The notes under the pieces were generated by a model. That model did not search any database, was not told where the DNA came from, and worked only from the letters and a program-made list of their open reading frames with translations. A stretch of 64,000 bases of DNA from Tamarix chinensis (Eukaryota; Streptophyta; Magnoliopsida; Caryophyllales; Tamaricaceae): NCBI GenBank assembly GCA_030549775.1, contig CM060172.1:52751942-52815941 (forward strand), in the 5' to 3' direction. Each line of letters starts with the position of its first letter. Position 1 is the stretch's first letter. Both the position numbers and the translations under genes were made by a program. Shown piece after piece: positions 47,188 to 58,162 of this stretch.

Positions 47188-48036
47188 CTTACTCCGTGCC
47201 CTACCAATTGCAGACTGGCTATCACAATGGATACGTATGGGTGGCACAGGTTTTTCCCAACATGGGATATCTTCTAGGAAGTCTCTAAGCCATTCAGCTT
47301 CTTCCCCGGCTTTATCTAAAGCAATAAATTCAGACTCCATTGTTGACCTCGCGATACATGTTTGTTTAGATGATTTCCAAGATATTGCACCACTTCCAAG
47401 AGTGAACACATATCCACTAGTAGACTTAGAGTTCCTAGAATCCGATATCCAATTCGCATCAGTGTAGCCTTCTACCACTGCTGGATATCTCTTGTAGTGT
47501 AATCCAAAGTTCTTGGTGTGCTTTAGATATCCTAGAACTCGAATGATCGCTTTCCAATGTTCCCTATTAGGGTTACTGGTATAGCGACTAAGCCTGTTAA
47601 CTGCATTAGCAATATCCGGTCTCGTGCAGTTCATGAGATACATAATACTGCCTATTATACGTGAATATTCTAATTGTGAAAAACTGGCACCCGTATTTTT
47701 CATCAAATGAATATTCACCTCCAATGGTGTCTTAGCTGGGTTAATATTGTACTCCTTGAATCGATCAAGTATTTTTTCAACATAATGAGATTGAGACAAT
47801 ATTAATCCATCAGATGTTCTAGAAATCTTAATTCCTAATATAACATCTGCAAGACCCATGTCTTTCATATCAAAACTTCGGGTGAGCATCCATTTGGTAG
47901 AGTTAATAATATCATTATTATTACCCATTATGAGCATATCATCTACGTATAGACACACTATAACGTAGCCTTTATGAGCGTCTTTGACATAAACACATTT
48001 GTCAGACTCATTTATCCTGAATCCATTTGACAACAT
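46996..48036 (-). pseudogene. Copia pol C-terminal part: RT palm and RNase H
   Basis: The 346-codon frame continues pol after the frameshift. Its first ATG is an internal methionine and not a natural start. CLYVDDML at residues 28-35 is the reverse-transcriptase catalytic YVDD box. Residues 190-325 form the copia RNase H, with TDANW (191-195), STMESE (230-235), CDSQSA (270-275) and DPLTKAL (320-326) carrying the acidic residues. [11 protein letters not shown] (290-300) is the conserved region after the third acidic residue. All catalytic residues are present and no internal stop occurs, which indicates recent loss of function. An antisense frame at 47141-47467 is a shadow. Confidence 0.92.
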
Positions 48037-48077
48037 TACACTGTCAAATTTCTCATGCCATTGCTTAGGTGCCTGTT

Positions 48078-50912
48078 TTAATCCATAGAGAGATTTAATA
48101 AGCCGACAAACCTTTTCTCTTGACCGGGAGCAATAAACCCCTCGGGTTGTTCCATATAGATCTCTTCCTCTAATTCACCATTCAAGAATGCTGTTTTTAC
48201 ATCCATTTGATGTACTTCAAGACCCTTTACAGCTGCTATTGCCAATAGCATACGTATAGACGTAATTCTTGTAACTGGTGAATATGTGTCGAAAAAATCA
48301 ACATCTTCCTTTTTCTTGTATCCTTTAACTACAAGCCTTGCCTTGTATTTGTCAATTGAACCATCGGCCTTTAATTTCTTCTTAAAGATCCACTTACATC
48401 CTAAGGGTTTATTCCCAGGAGGCAAGTCCACTACTTCCCATGTGTGATTTTGCATGATGGATTCAATTTCACTATTTATTGCTTCTTTCCAATAAGAAGA
48501 TTCAGGAGAGGATATAGCTTCTTTAAATGTTTGAGGCTCATTTTCTAACAAATATGTTAGATAATCAGGTCCAAATGATTTAGAGATCCTAGCTCTCGTA
48601 CTTCGTCTAGGTTTATCTGAATTTACTTCTTTATTCTCATCACCAATAGACTCTCTTAGCCTCTTTAGTGAAACTGATTCATTATTCATTTTGTAGGGAA
48701 AAATATTTTCAAAGAATATAGCATCCCTTGATTCTATAATAGTGTTGGCATCAATATCAGGAACCTCTGATTTGTGGACAAGGAAACGATATGCACTACT
48801 GTTATGTGCATAACCAATAAATACACAATCAATGGTTTTCGGTCCTAACTTAGTCCTTTTAGGTTTGGGAATTGCTACTTTTGCTAAGCACCCCCACACC
48901 TTTAAGTATTTATAGTTAGGCTTTTGACCTTTCCATAACTCATATGGAATATTGTGGGTTTTCTTATGAGGCATCTTATTCAGAATATAATTTGCAGTTA
49001 ATAAGGCTTCCCCCCACAAGTTTTGCGGTAAACCAGAACTAATCAACATGGCATTCATCATGTCCTTCAAAGTTTTATTCTTGCGTTCTGCAATTCCATT
49101 AGATTGAAGCGTATAAGGAGCAGTAGTTTGGTGAATAATACCATTTTCTAAACAAACTTGTTCAAAAGGGTATTCGTATTCACCTCCTCTATCGCTTCTT
49201 ATAGCCTTAATCTTTCTACCAAGTTGATTCTCAACTTCTGCTTTGAAGTGTTTAAACATATCAATTGCTTCATCCTTGCTTCGTAGCAAATACACATAGC
49301 AATAACGGGTGCTATCATCTATGAAAGTAATAAAATACTTTTTACCACCTCTAGTTTGCACAAATTTTAAATCACACACATCAGTGTGAATTAAATCTAG
49401 AGGTTCGGTGTTCCTTTCAATAGAATGAAAGGGTTTCCTTGCCATCTTGGCCTCAACACATATTTCACATTTATGATTAGGATTAAACTCACATTTAGGC
49501 AAACACTCTAAATTAATTAACCTTCGAATGGTATCATAATTAACATGTCCTAATTGTTCGTGCCAAATATTAAATGACTCAGGCATGTAAGAAGAAGAAA
49601 CACTCTTATTATTATTAACTTTGGGTACAATAGTCATTACATTCATCTTAAAGAGCCCATCACTGAGATAGCCCTTTCCTACAAACATCTCATTCTTAAT
49701 AAGTATAAATTGATCGGATACAAAGATCAACTTACAACCATTCCTACTTAGTAGGGATCCTGAAATTAAATTCTTCCGGATATCCGGTACATGGAGCACA
49801 TCATTCAAAGTAAGGTTTTTTCCGCTTGTCAACTTCAGTATCACCTTTCCACGACCGATGACCTTAGAAGATGAAGCATTTCCCATGAAGAGTTGTTCTT
49901 CATCATCTTCTATAGGTTGATACTCAGAAAACATCCACTTGTTATCACATATGTGACGAGTGGCTCCGGTGTCTACCCACCATTCCTTAGCATTGCCTAT
50001 AAGGTTGCATTGTGACACTACTGCAGATAGATTGATAACATCAAGATCTTCAGATAAGTTGTCTATCTCTGTGACATTCGCTTGAGCATTACTTTTCTTA
50101 GACTTTTTCGGATTGCGACAATCCTTTGCACGGTGCCCTTGCTTACCACATTCATAGCACTTTCCCTTGAATTTCTTGGAGACATTAGATCCTGTATTAT
50201 AACTATCTCCATTGTGCTTCCTTTTCTTGCTCTTCTTTGATCCGTTTTCCACCACATTGGCTCTTGATGCCATTAGATTTGAGCCTCCGGACTTGCGGTT
50301 GTCTTCCTCAATTCTTAGACGGACTATGAGATCCTCAAGTTTCATTTCCTTACGCTTATGCTTGAGGTAGTTCTTAAAATCTTTCCAATATGGTGGTAAT
50401 TTTTCAATTACCGCTGCTACCTGAAAAGACTCACTTAGGGACATACCCTCGGCATGAATGTCATGAATAATAACCTGGATCTCTTCCACTTGGGATATTA
50501 TCGACTTGTTATCCACCATTTTATAATCGAGAAAACGACCAACAATAAATTTCTTTATTCCGGCGTCCTCTGTCTTATACTTGGTATCTAAAGAATCCCA
50601 CAGTTCCTTTGCCGTTTTAGTACCAGAATACACATTATATAATGTGTCATCCAAACCATTTAGAATATAATTCTTGCAAAGAAAGTTAGAATGATTCCAT
50701 GCATCTATTGCAGCCACTTTGACTACATCAATCTCTTTTTCATCAACCTTTGGAGGACTCTCATTGAGATACTTTGCCAAATTTAATGTAGTCAGATAGA
50801 AAAGCATCTTTTGTTGCCAACGCTTAAAATCCGACCCATTGAACTTTGGTGGTTTTTCACCAACACCCACAGGATTTGTGGAACTTGCAATAATGTTTGC
50901 AGATGAAGCCAT
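48078..50912 (-). pseudogene. Copia gag-protease-integrase-RT, frameshifted near its end
   Basis: The 944-codon frame starts [11 protein letters not shown], the usual gag start. Gag occupies residues 1-270 with a CCHC knuckle [14 protein letters not shown] (252-265). Aspartyl protease follows with WWVDTGA (D314). The integrase zinc region has H451, H456, C482 and C485. The integrase core carries D511, D574 and E609 (35-residue spacing). Reverse transcriptase begins near 825 with GCKWIFKKK and the first catalytic aspartate in HQMDVKTAF (D904). The frame is lost at about residue 933, near position 48116. In an A-rich run a one-base change shifts translation to an early stop at 48078, and the matching reading continues in another frame toward the ORF at 48036. 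All catalytic residues before this point are intact. Confidence 0.93.
48110..48120 (-). other. Frameshift site in copia pol
   Basis: Copia-like reading switches frame within a short A run on the minus strand. The amino-acid pattern on both sides is otherwise continuous. The shift is read as a mutation or possibly a sequencing error, since it falls in a homopolymer. Confidence 0.8.
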
Positions 50913-51018
50913 TTCTGTTACAAAAACATAAGTTCAACAAATAACAAAGGAGTAGAAGAAAACTAGTATAATTATTTATCAAATAAATACCACTTTCTAT
51001 ACTATAACAAATAATTAT
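50913..51018 (-). other. Copia leader remnant without LTR or primer site
   Basis: Only 106 bp separate the gag ATG from the 16-bp flank repeat. Neither LTR sequence nor TGGTATCAGAGC is present. The upstream part of the leader and the 5' LTR are missing. Confidence 0.75.
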
Positions 51019-51034
51019 TTATAAAAGAGGTTCC
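51019..51034. repeat. 16-bp flank repeat TTATAAAAGAGGTTCC (right)
   Basis: This is an exact copy of 45729-45744 at the 5' boundary of the copia element. Confidence 0.9.
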
Positions 51035-51519
51035 ATCGTGAGTAGAACTCATATAATAATTACTCATCTAAGTGGAATTGATAATAGGTACGCACGTACT
51101 ATACACAGACACACACATACATGCGTCTGATAATCTTATGATAAAGTTAGCATTAATGTATGATAAATCAACATATGGTCGCACGACAGATTTCACTAAT
51201 ATATGGCTCTTTGATAAATCAACAATATTATTGTGGTCATAGAACTCTGGTAGATTTGGAATGAGCTTTTTAATTAAGCCTGATCGAACAATGCGCCTAT
51301 GAGCATGTCAAGGTATGTACTTTGTAGCGATTCATGCATCATTCTGGCTCTTCCTAGACCAGGTCTTTGATGTCAGGATCCATGCGCCTCTTTTCAACGA
51401 CGACATATATGTCCTCACTCGCTTGGGTCGTACTGCTGAGTTCAAAGTTCATTTCACATGAGTTGATTTCTCCCGCTGAGATGAGAGGCTGTATTCTGTA
51501 CTGTTTTTTATTTTTATTT

Positions 51520-51540
51520 GGGGGGGGGGGGGGGGGGGGG
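51520..51540 (+). repeat. G21 homopolymer
   Basis: An uninterrupted run of 21 Gs follows a T-rich stretch. It could form G-quadruplex structures and is prone to length error. Confidence 0.97.
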
Positions 51541-51574
51541 AGCCTCGTATTTGTTTATTTGATCCGATATCCAA

Positions 51575-52185
51575 AGTGATTTGATTCGAAAAACTAAATA
51601 TTAGATTCAGGTTTTTTTTTCAAATCAGATATCCGATCCGAAAAATATAAATAATATCCGATCCGATAAAAAATATTTATACATTTTTTTATAATTTTTT
51701 ATTTTATATATAATTATATATAAATAAATTTAGATGTACGCGTGTGTATAATTTTTATTTACTTTATTTATTATTTGAGACAAAATTTAATTTAATTGAA
51801 ATTATATTTTTAATACAATTCCTTTTTAGATATTTATATAAAAAAAATATTATGCATGCTGATAGATTCCACTCACTCCTTTTTCATTTTAGTTTTAACA
51901 TCAGATATTTGTTGAGTAAGTCGGATATTTGCTGAGCGTATCAAATATTTACTACACATTCGCTTAACAAATCAGATAATATCAAATATATTTGTGATTT
52001 GATATTTTTTATATTTGAAATTTTATTCGAATAATATCAATTATATTTGATATCCGATCTAAAAATTTAAATATCTAATTTATCGAATATCCGAAATTTT
52101 AAATTAAATATTAAATATTATTTTAAATATCTAAAATTTTAAATATTCGATAATTAAATATCTAAAATATCAGATATTTAAACCA
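51575..52185. repeat. Degenerate ATATCCGAT/AAATATTT-word region
   Basis: Words such as ATATCCGATCCG, CAGATATT, AAATATCTAAAAT and AATATCAAATATA recur in both orientations for ~600 bp. Such decayed, weakly palindromic sequence is common in plant intergenic DNA. No element ends were found. Confidence 0.55.
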
Positions 52186-53644
52186 GCGACTGCCCTAATA
52201 TTAATAATGACGTTTAAGCCTGTATTGTAACCGAATTTATCCTCCTCGTGAATCCAAATGAAGTACGTGCCTCGCTAATAACGATGACGAATTTACAATC
52301 TTCAAATAATCTTTTCATGCTAGTAGTATTTGGAGGAGAAATCAGCAGTAGTTTAACCAAGTTAACTTATATCGTCGTTTTATTCGCAAATAGTGTCTTG
52401 AAAAGATTGAAATTTTAATAGTTTGATACGAGAACCTAAAGACTAATCGAGGGTGATGCAAGTTAGCTGGATTCCCTGCTCTTAAAAAATAAAATAAAAT
52501 ATATGCATTTATAAAGGACTGAGTGAGTGCTGGGGAAATGCGAAAGTAGTGATTTGGTCTGCGAATTAACTAAAAGTACTTAAACAATAGTACTTTGCAG
52601 TTTGCAGCATCCCATGTACTGTTGATCTACTTTTCTCGTTGTGGACCTTGTGGTCAGGGTTAACATAGTGTGGTCGTTGGCCGAACCAAAATTTTATTTA
52701 GTGGTTTGGTTTAATTGTTTTTAAAAATGGTTTTTTACGCTTTACATTTCTAAATGTATCCCGTATACACACAATATTATTATCAAATGAGATATTAATT
52801 AGTGTAATTTATATTAATAGTTATGTTATAAGCATATCTATATATAATAAATTTTTTGTTATAACATTTTTTTCTTCTTAATTATCTCTCGACATAGTCA
52901 TTTTGTTTATCATTTACATACTCAAAGTATTTAGAGATTTAAAATTTTTTATATAATTTGTGATCATTTGATTTGTGTTTCTATTTTTAATTATAAATAT
53001 AATTTATATATAAATAATGTTTATATATATACAAATACATTTATATAAATAAATACTGCATTAGATACTTATGTCAAAATAATAGTTTTCAATTATAATT
53101 TAGTGTTGATTATTCATCAATTTTAATTTTTAATTTTATTTTGAAGTGACTGTAAATTTGTAAGTTAAATAATTAATATAAACTACATATACTATAAGGT
53201 TTGGCTTGTATCGTTTAAAAAATAATTAGGTTTGGTTTGTTGACTTAAAAATTGGATCCAACTAAATAATATCCACATGATGCATGACGAAGTCCATGTG
53301 GATTGATTGCATTGGGCAGTAGAAAAGTAGAAGGAGCACTATAATCTAACTTTTTTGAGTTTTTTCATAGCAAAAATAAAGGATCTATTGTTGTGTTCTT
53401 TTCTCCCTTTTTTTCCCTTGTTTTTCTTTATAAACTATCAATATTAGTATAGAAACCCGTTTAATGAACTCTAATTTTTTTTAAATATATTTATTTCCTT
53501 TTTTTTATAAAGAAAGAAGATTTAAGTATAACTAATAAAAAGTAAAAATTAAAAAAAAAAGATATGAAAATTTGTAACTTAACCTTTTCAAAATAATATT
53601 CTTTCGGATAAAAATTTAAGAAAAATATTAATAATAACCTTTAG

Positions 53645-53788
53645 GATGACATTTAAGAAACTAAAAAATATCTTATTATTATTATTATTTAATAACAACA
53701 AATGTTATGGACCCAAATTCAAAAACCAACTCAAAACCAAATTTTATCTAAAAATATGTCTATTAGTGTACTAATTTTATTTGTTTAT

Positions 53789-53834
<46 letters not shown>

Positions 53835-53862
53835 GATATTTTTTAGTTTCTTAAATGTCATC
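53645..53862. repeat. Inverted repeat with ~45-bp arms and ATT/AAT core
   Basis: GATGACATTTAAGAAACTAA followed by AAAATATCTTATTATT (53645-53690) is mirrored by AATAATAAGATATTTT and TTAGTTTCTTAAATGTCATC (to 53862). The arms extend into an ATT tract on one side and an (AAT)n tract (53790-53833) on the other. The loop is about 100 bp. The structure can form a strong hairpin and may be a small MITE or a transcript-derived palindrome. Confidence 0.9.
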
Positions 53863-53887
53863 GTTTATTGATAATTACATATTATAC

Positions 53888-54080
53888 TGATAGAATTTTG
53901 GAGAGGAAAGGTGGATCTTCTATTGATAGTGGTCCATCTATTTATAAGAAAAATTATCAACTATTCTTACGCAATTACAATCTCATATTTATGGCTAATT
54001 ACTATTAATTAGGACTGTATAAGAAAATATAATATTTATATATAAAGTTAGAGAATAGCTTGCCAATATTCTCTAATACA
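53888..54080 (-). mobile_element. Short copia LTR (~193 bp)
   Basis: On the minus strand it starts TGTATTAGAGAATATTGG and ends CCAAAATTCTATCA, with a TATAAATAG box near 53940. It is directly preceded by the polypurine-like tract ACTTGTGGGA and by the end of a copia pol frame. It is a different family from the 45.7-51.0 kb copia. Confidence 0.75.
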
Positions 54081-54195
54081 TCCCACAAGTTGGAGCATAT
54101 GTATCCCAAATGCCCAATCTACGAAGTAGGAACTAAAATTGTGATATGCCGTGAGCCTGTAAAAATGTCTATAAATTAAAGATTAGATGGAAGAT
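54081..54195 (-). pseudogene. Copia pol C-terminal remnant
   Basis: The minus-strand translation reads QAHGISQF-stop-FLLRRLGI and WDTYAPTCGM. This matches the typical end of a copia polyprotein after RNase H (RKLGI-D-HAPTCG). It lies directly upstream of the polypurine tract and LTR at 54080. The rest of pol was removed or displaced where a gypsy LTR begins at 54211. No function is possible. Confidence 0.75.
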
Positions 54196-54210
54196 GAGTC
54201 GTAACAATAT

Positions 54211-56110
54211 TGTAATACTATAAAACTTCCATTTTCACTACTGTAAAATTTTATTTTAAAACAATACAGAAAAAAATACAAGTCAAAAGTATAAAGAAAT
54301 GGGGTGTTATCACTATGCCCCATCGCCTACCTCACATTAGACACAAGCTATGTATCCAACTAATCAACACAAGAAAAAACTGGAGTGTGCAAGAAAATAT
54401 TTAGAGATAGAAAAAATTAAGGTTTATAACCCAGGGTTACATAGGCCTAAAATCCGTACAAAGATATATTAGAAAAAAATGCTACCTAGAATAGATCAAT
54501 TTCAAATGAGAAGTGCCTTGGTCACTCAAGGGCATAAGAGAGAGTCTTCAGAAATGCCTACGCTCATCAATCAAACTATATTGAGAGGACGATGGACCAT
54601 TCACTGGCCATCCTCCTGAAACTAGCATCGAACCTTTATTCGTGGGATTGAGGAGGGATTGCAACAACAACCTCATCAGTATTCATACATACTAAGCAAT
54701 CTAATCTATTAATCATGTATGTCATAGTACAAATAAGACCCACACCACATTCTCATGGTACCCCCTACCAAAATGTACATGCAATTTCCCTACTATGTCA
54801 TTCATGTACAATTCCATGGATCATATAAGAGATATTTGGATCCACTGAAACATGCTCAGTTATAACCATACCAGCATATAAGGGTATGCAGATTATAAAA
54901 TACATACCTCCTTCTTAAAGAACATGGATTATTTAGACTATCTACATAGTAGTGTTTAGAGTAGAACTTGGAGGGCAAGGTAAAATCAGAATTACATATA
55001 TGACTTTCCAACCGTAGATTTTATATCATATGAATCATGATTACAATAGAAATAGATCATACAATCATCCATCAAAACATACCAAAAACACATAAATGTA
55101 CCGCAATGGGGCATTCAAGGGAAACATATGATTAGCATAGAATTTAAGGAAGATAAGCATGAGTTACACAACATTTTCATACTTAGGGGAGGCATGAGCT
55201 CTTTAAATACTCATAGGGCAAGCAAGTATCATATCACCAAACTAATCATTTCAAGATTGAACATATCATAAGATAAGGACAATTAATACCTCTTTCGATT
55301 TCATTTCAGATATTATTTTACATTAGGTAAATATAGAAATCCTTTATAAAATTATTGAGCATTAATTGATCATATAATTGTTTTACCCCAAGTTAATAAG
55401 CAATAGGTGGTTATAGCATTATTTTACCCCCAATTTATTGATCAATAAGTGGGATTCTTCCCCATAGTCTCTATATACCATGGAATTTAAACCAAATAAA
55501 TAAATATAAAGTCCCGACTCATGCTAAAATAACTTGGTGGACATAAGACCTGGCTCAAGCCAAACAACCATCTTGTGGTAACCATACACTTTAAACTCCT
55601 TAGTACATTATCAGTGTCCAAAGTAGGAAAGACACCAGGATCAATGAGGATCCCGGGATCTACTAGGATCCCACCTGAAGGCAGACTAACCTTTGGTGGC
55701 TAATAGAGGATCAAATAATCCAGACCTATCATGATACTCATTCCGCTTTAAGTAATTGATATCTTATTGAGTCGATATGTCACATCACATAATGGTCCAC
55801 AAACAATATCACACCAAATAACATGCCATCTCAATTCAATGCACCCACATAAGGTTCTCACATCATCATGTGTTTCCATCTAGGCTATCTTCAAAGTGAT
55901 CTTTCCATTACATAATCAATTATGCCAAGGGGTGGAGTTATATAATGGTATAACATCATACAAAAATGTATAATACAACATTTAAGTTAAATTTATTCCC
56001 TTGTTTTCATAATTCATATCTAGGTCAAAACCTAAGGTTAAGGTTAAAGCTATAGTTCATTTCTTAACTATAGTCTTATCATTCATTAAAGGATGTTCCA
56101 ATTTAATCCC
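54211..56110 (-). mobile_element. Gypsy LTR fragment, minus orientation
   Basis: It starts TGTAATACTATAAAACTTCC, like the LTR at 33279, and follows the same course. Examples are GGGATCTACTAGGATCCCAC near 55656, GAAGGCAGACTAACCT near 55678, and CCGCTTTAAGTAATTGATAT near 55743, which correspond to 34445-34575. AATAT precedes the start. It gives way near 56110 to plus-oriented pyrimidine-rich LTR sequence, so it is truncated or was cut by another insertion. Confidence 0.65.
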
Positions 56111-58162
56111 TAAGGTCAAAGATGAAGGTCCAATTAGAGGTACACTCTCAACCGGCCTGCCATCTCCTATGCACCTACCATGGCAGCCCTGCTCTCTCCC
56201 TCTCTCCCCCATCCCTTTCCCTTCCATTTTTTACTATGCAACCCCACCTCCGCGTGCCTTATTTATTTCCTTTTCCCCCTCCTTCTCCTTGCCATCTTCC
56301 CCAACCCCCCTACATCCTACAACCACCCTACTCAAGCCATGCCAACCCTCCTTTCCCTCTTCTTTTTCTTCTCCTTATCTCCTCCTTCTTAGCCTATTTT
56401 CTATCTCCCTCAAGCCTCCCCTTCTCCCATACTGAGCCTCCTTCTCTCCCTTCTTCCCTTCTTTCTTTCCTCCCCTATTTTATTTCACCACCCCACCCAT
56501 GACCATAGCAACCCCCTAGCCTCCCTTACTTCCTCTCTACACAACCCAATAGCCATCGCTCGCCCCTATAGCCACCTTCCTCTTCCCTTTTCTTTTCTCC
56601 TTCTCTCGATTCTCCTCGTTTCACGCCACCTTGCGCCGCCCATTCCCCCTCTTTGGTCGTAGTTGAAGCCTCCCCTCAACCCCCTGACACTTCCTCTACA
56701 ACCCCCTTACCTCACCTCACCTCAACCAAAATTCCCCTGCAGCCCCTCCTTTCTTCTCCTCTTTTTTCTTCCTTCACCTTTTCCTCCCTTCCTTTGCCCC
56801 ACCTTTCTAGCCCTACCACCACTGTCCCTACCTCCCGAAGCCACCAATATCTGACCCCGACCACCACCTACACTCTACCACCCTCCTTGCACACACCCAC
56901 CACCCTCACTCTCCTCTACAAGCCCTTAACTTCCTCCCAAAACCCTTACCTGAACCAACCCTCCCCCCTTTCTCCCATCTCCTCTCCGACCCTCATTTCC
57001 CTCTTCATTCTATGCATGCAGCTCACGCTGCATGGAGGTATGAGATTTGCTACAAAATCTACCCATTTTAAGGTATAAACATAGTTATCATTTATATGTA
57101 TTTATTAAGCTTTTGTTATCAAAATCTATTCTTTTAATTTTCTACTACTAATATGTTAGTATTGATATTATTTCTAGGTACAAATTTTTACTAATCAAAG
57201 CTTAGAATTTTAACCAAGGTACCAATAAAGTTTATTTATTACTGAAAATAAGGTACACTATTATACCCTACTAAAATGTGTGGATATATGTATGCTAGCA
57301 TATTAAGTTTTTTTAATATGCTTATGTGTATGTTATATAATGTTAGGTATATTATGATTTGTAGCATATGCTGGTAGCTAAAATGAAAGGCATGTTATCT
57401 TATGTGTCATGTATAGAAATGATGGTTAAGGAAGGAGTCTTATTGTTAATAATAATGTTAGATGTATGTATATGTCATGATAAGATAATATGGCTATTTG
57501 TAATAATGGTAGTTGGTTGTAAATTAGTTGTGTTGGACCATGTTATCTTCTTCTTCTTCTTCTTTTTCTGTACCACCATCTCTTGCACAACCATACTTTT
57601 CTCTTGCACGACCACCTTACTAGTCATGCACCCCCAAACTTCACATCCTCCTTGACCTCACCAACTAGAACTACCAAACCCTCCTTAGGGTTCTTTTTCC
57701 CAACTGTCCACTACCCTCGCCTCCCTCACACCAGAGAACCATTGACAGCCCCTTCTTCTCCACATTGCCACCTGCCTAGTTGCATAAGCACAGTAGTGAT
57801 TGAAAAATTGAATCAAACCAGTCCAAGTACCAGGATCCTCACCGGTATTGAACTGCCAAGTTTTGGAATCATCAGATTGACTAGAAAAACAAGGTTGGAC
57901 CAATTGATCTGGTACACAAAAAACATCGTCATTTTAATTATAGAAGAAAATTCATGTGGCGAATGGTCGAGGTGAACCAATTGAATCGGTTGAACTGGGA
58001 TTGGTTTGGGTCAAAACAAGGTCATACTAAATAGTTGATTTAAATAAAAGCAATTTTTTTATCAAATCACATTCTAATCGGTTAGACTAGGTATCATAGA
58101 TCTATTATGATGATTTATGGTTTTGTTTTAAAAACACTATAAGATAGCATACACCAGCCTTT
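56111..58162 (+). mobile_element. Gypsy LTR fragment, plus orientation
   Basis: A pyrimidine-rich block (56111-57015) leads into a segment with ATGCATGCAGCTCACGCTGC. Next comes sequence matching 15170-15350 of the solo LTR (TTTCTACTACTAATATG, ATGTATGCTAGCATATTAAG). A second C/T-rich stretch starts at a (CTT)n run near 57549. Further on are CCAATTGATCTGGTACAC and GAATCGGTTGAACTGGGATT words. The frames at 56122-56502, 56653-57078 and 57583-57975 are low-complexity or chance products and not genes. Confidence 0.6.

Larger units (their letters stand above)
45745..51018 (-). mobile_element. Ty1/copia retrotransposon lacking its 5' LTR
   Basis: In minus orientation it comprises a short leader (51018-50913), gag-pol (50912-46996 with one clear frameshift), a ~675-bp 3' UTR, a polypurine tract and one complete 576-bp LTR (46320-45745). 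No second LTR and no tRNA-Met primer site (TGGTATCAGAGC) occur upstream of gag. The element is instead bounded by a perfect 16-bp direct repeat. It is transcription-competent only if a promoter exists upstream. It cannot replicate as it stands because the LTR pair, primer site and intact pol frame are missing. Confidence 0.9.
51035..53644. other. Non-coding DNA, partly low-copy
   Basis: From 51040 to 51500 the sequence is of mixed composition without recognised features. The frame at 51367-51579 crosses the G run and is spurious. From 51560 to 52190 there are many ATATCCGATCCG/CGGATATT words. Later parts are plain AT-rich sequence. No gene was recognised. Confidence 0.4.

Noticed and set aside
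47141..47467. 108-codon frame opposite copia pol
   Set aside because: It is an antisense shadow of the RNase H coding region.
51019..51600. Hidden 5' LTR of the copia element
   Set aside because: No stretch resembles the 576-bp LTR, its TG/CA ends or its U3 repeats, and no tRNA-Met primer site is present.
56122..57078. Frames of 126 and 141 codons
   Set aside because: They lie in the pyrimidine block of another LTR copy and have the same low-complexity composition.
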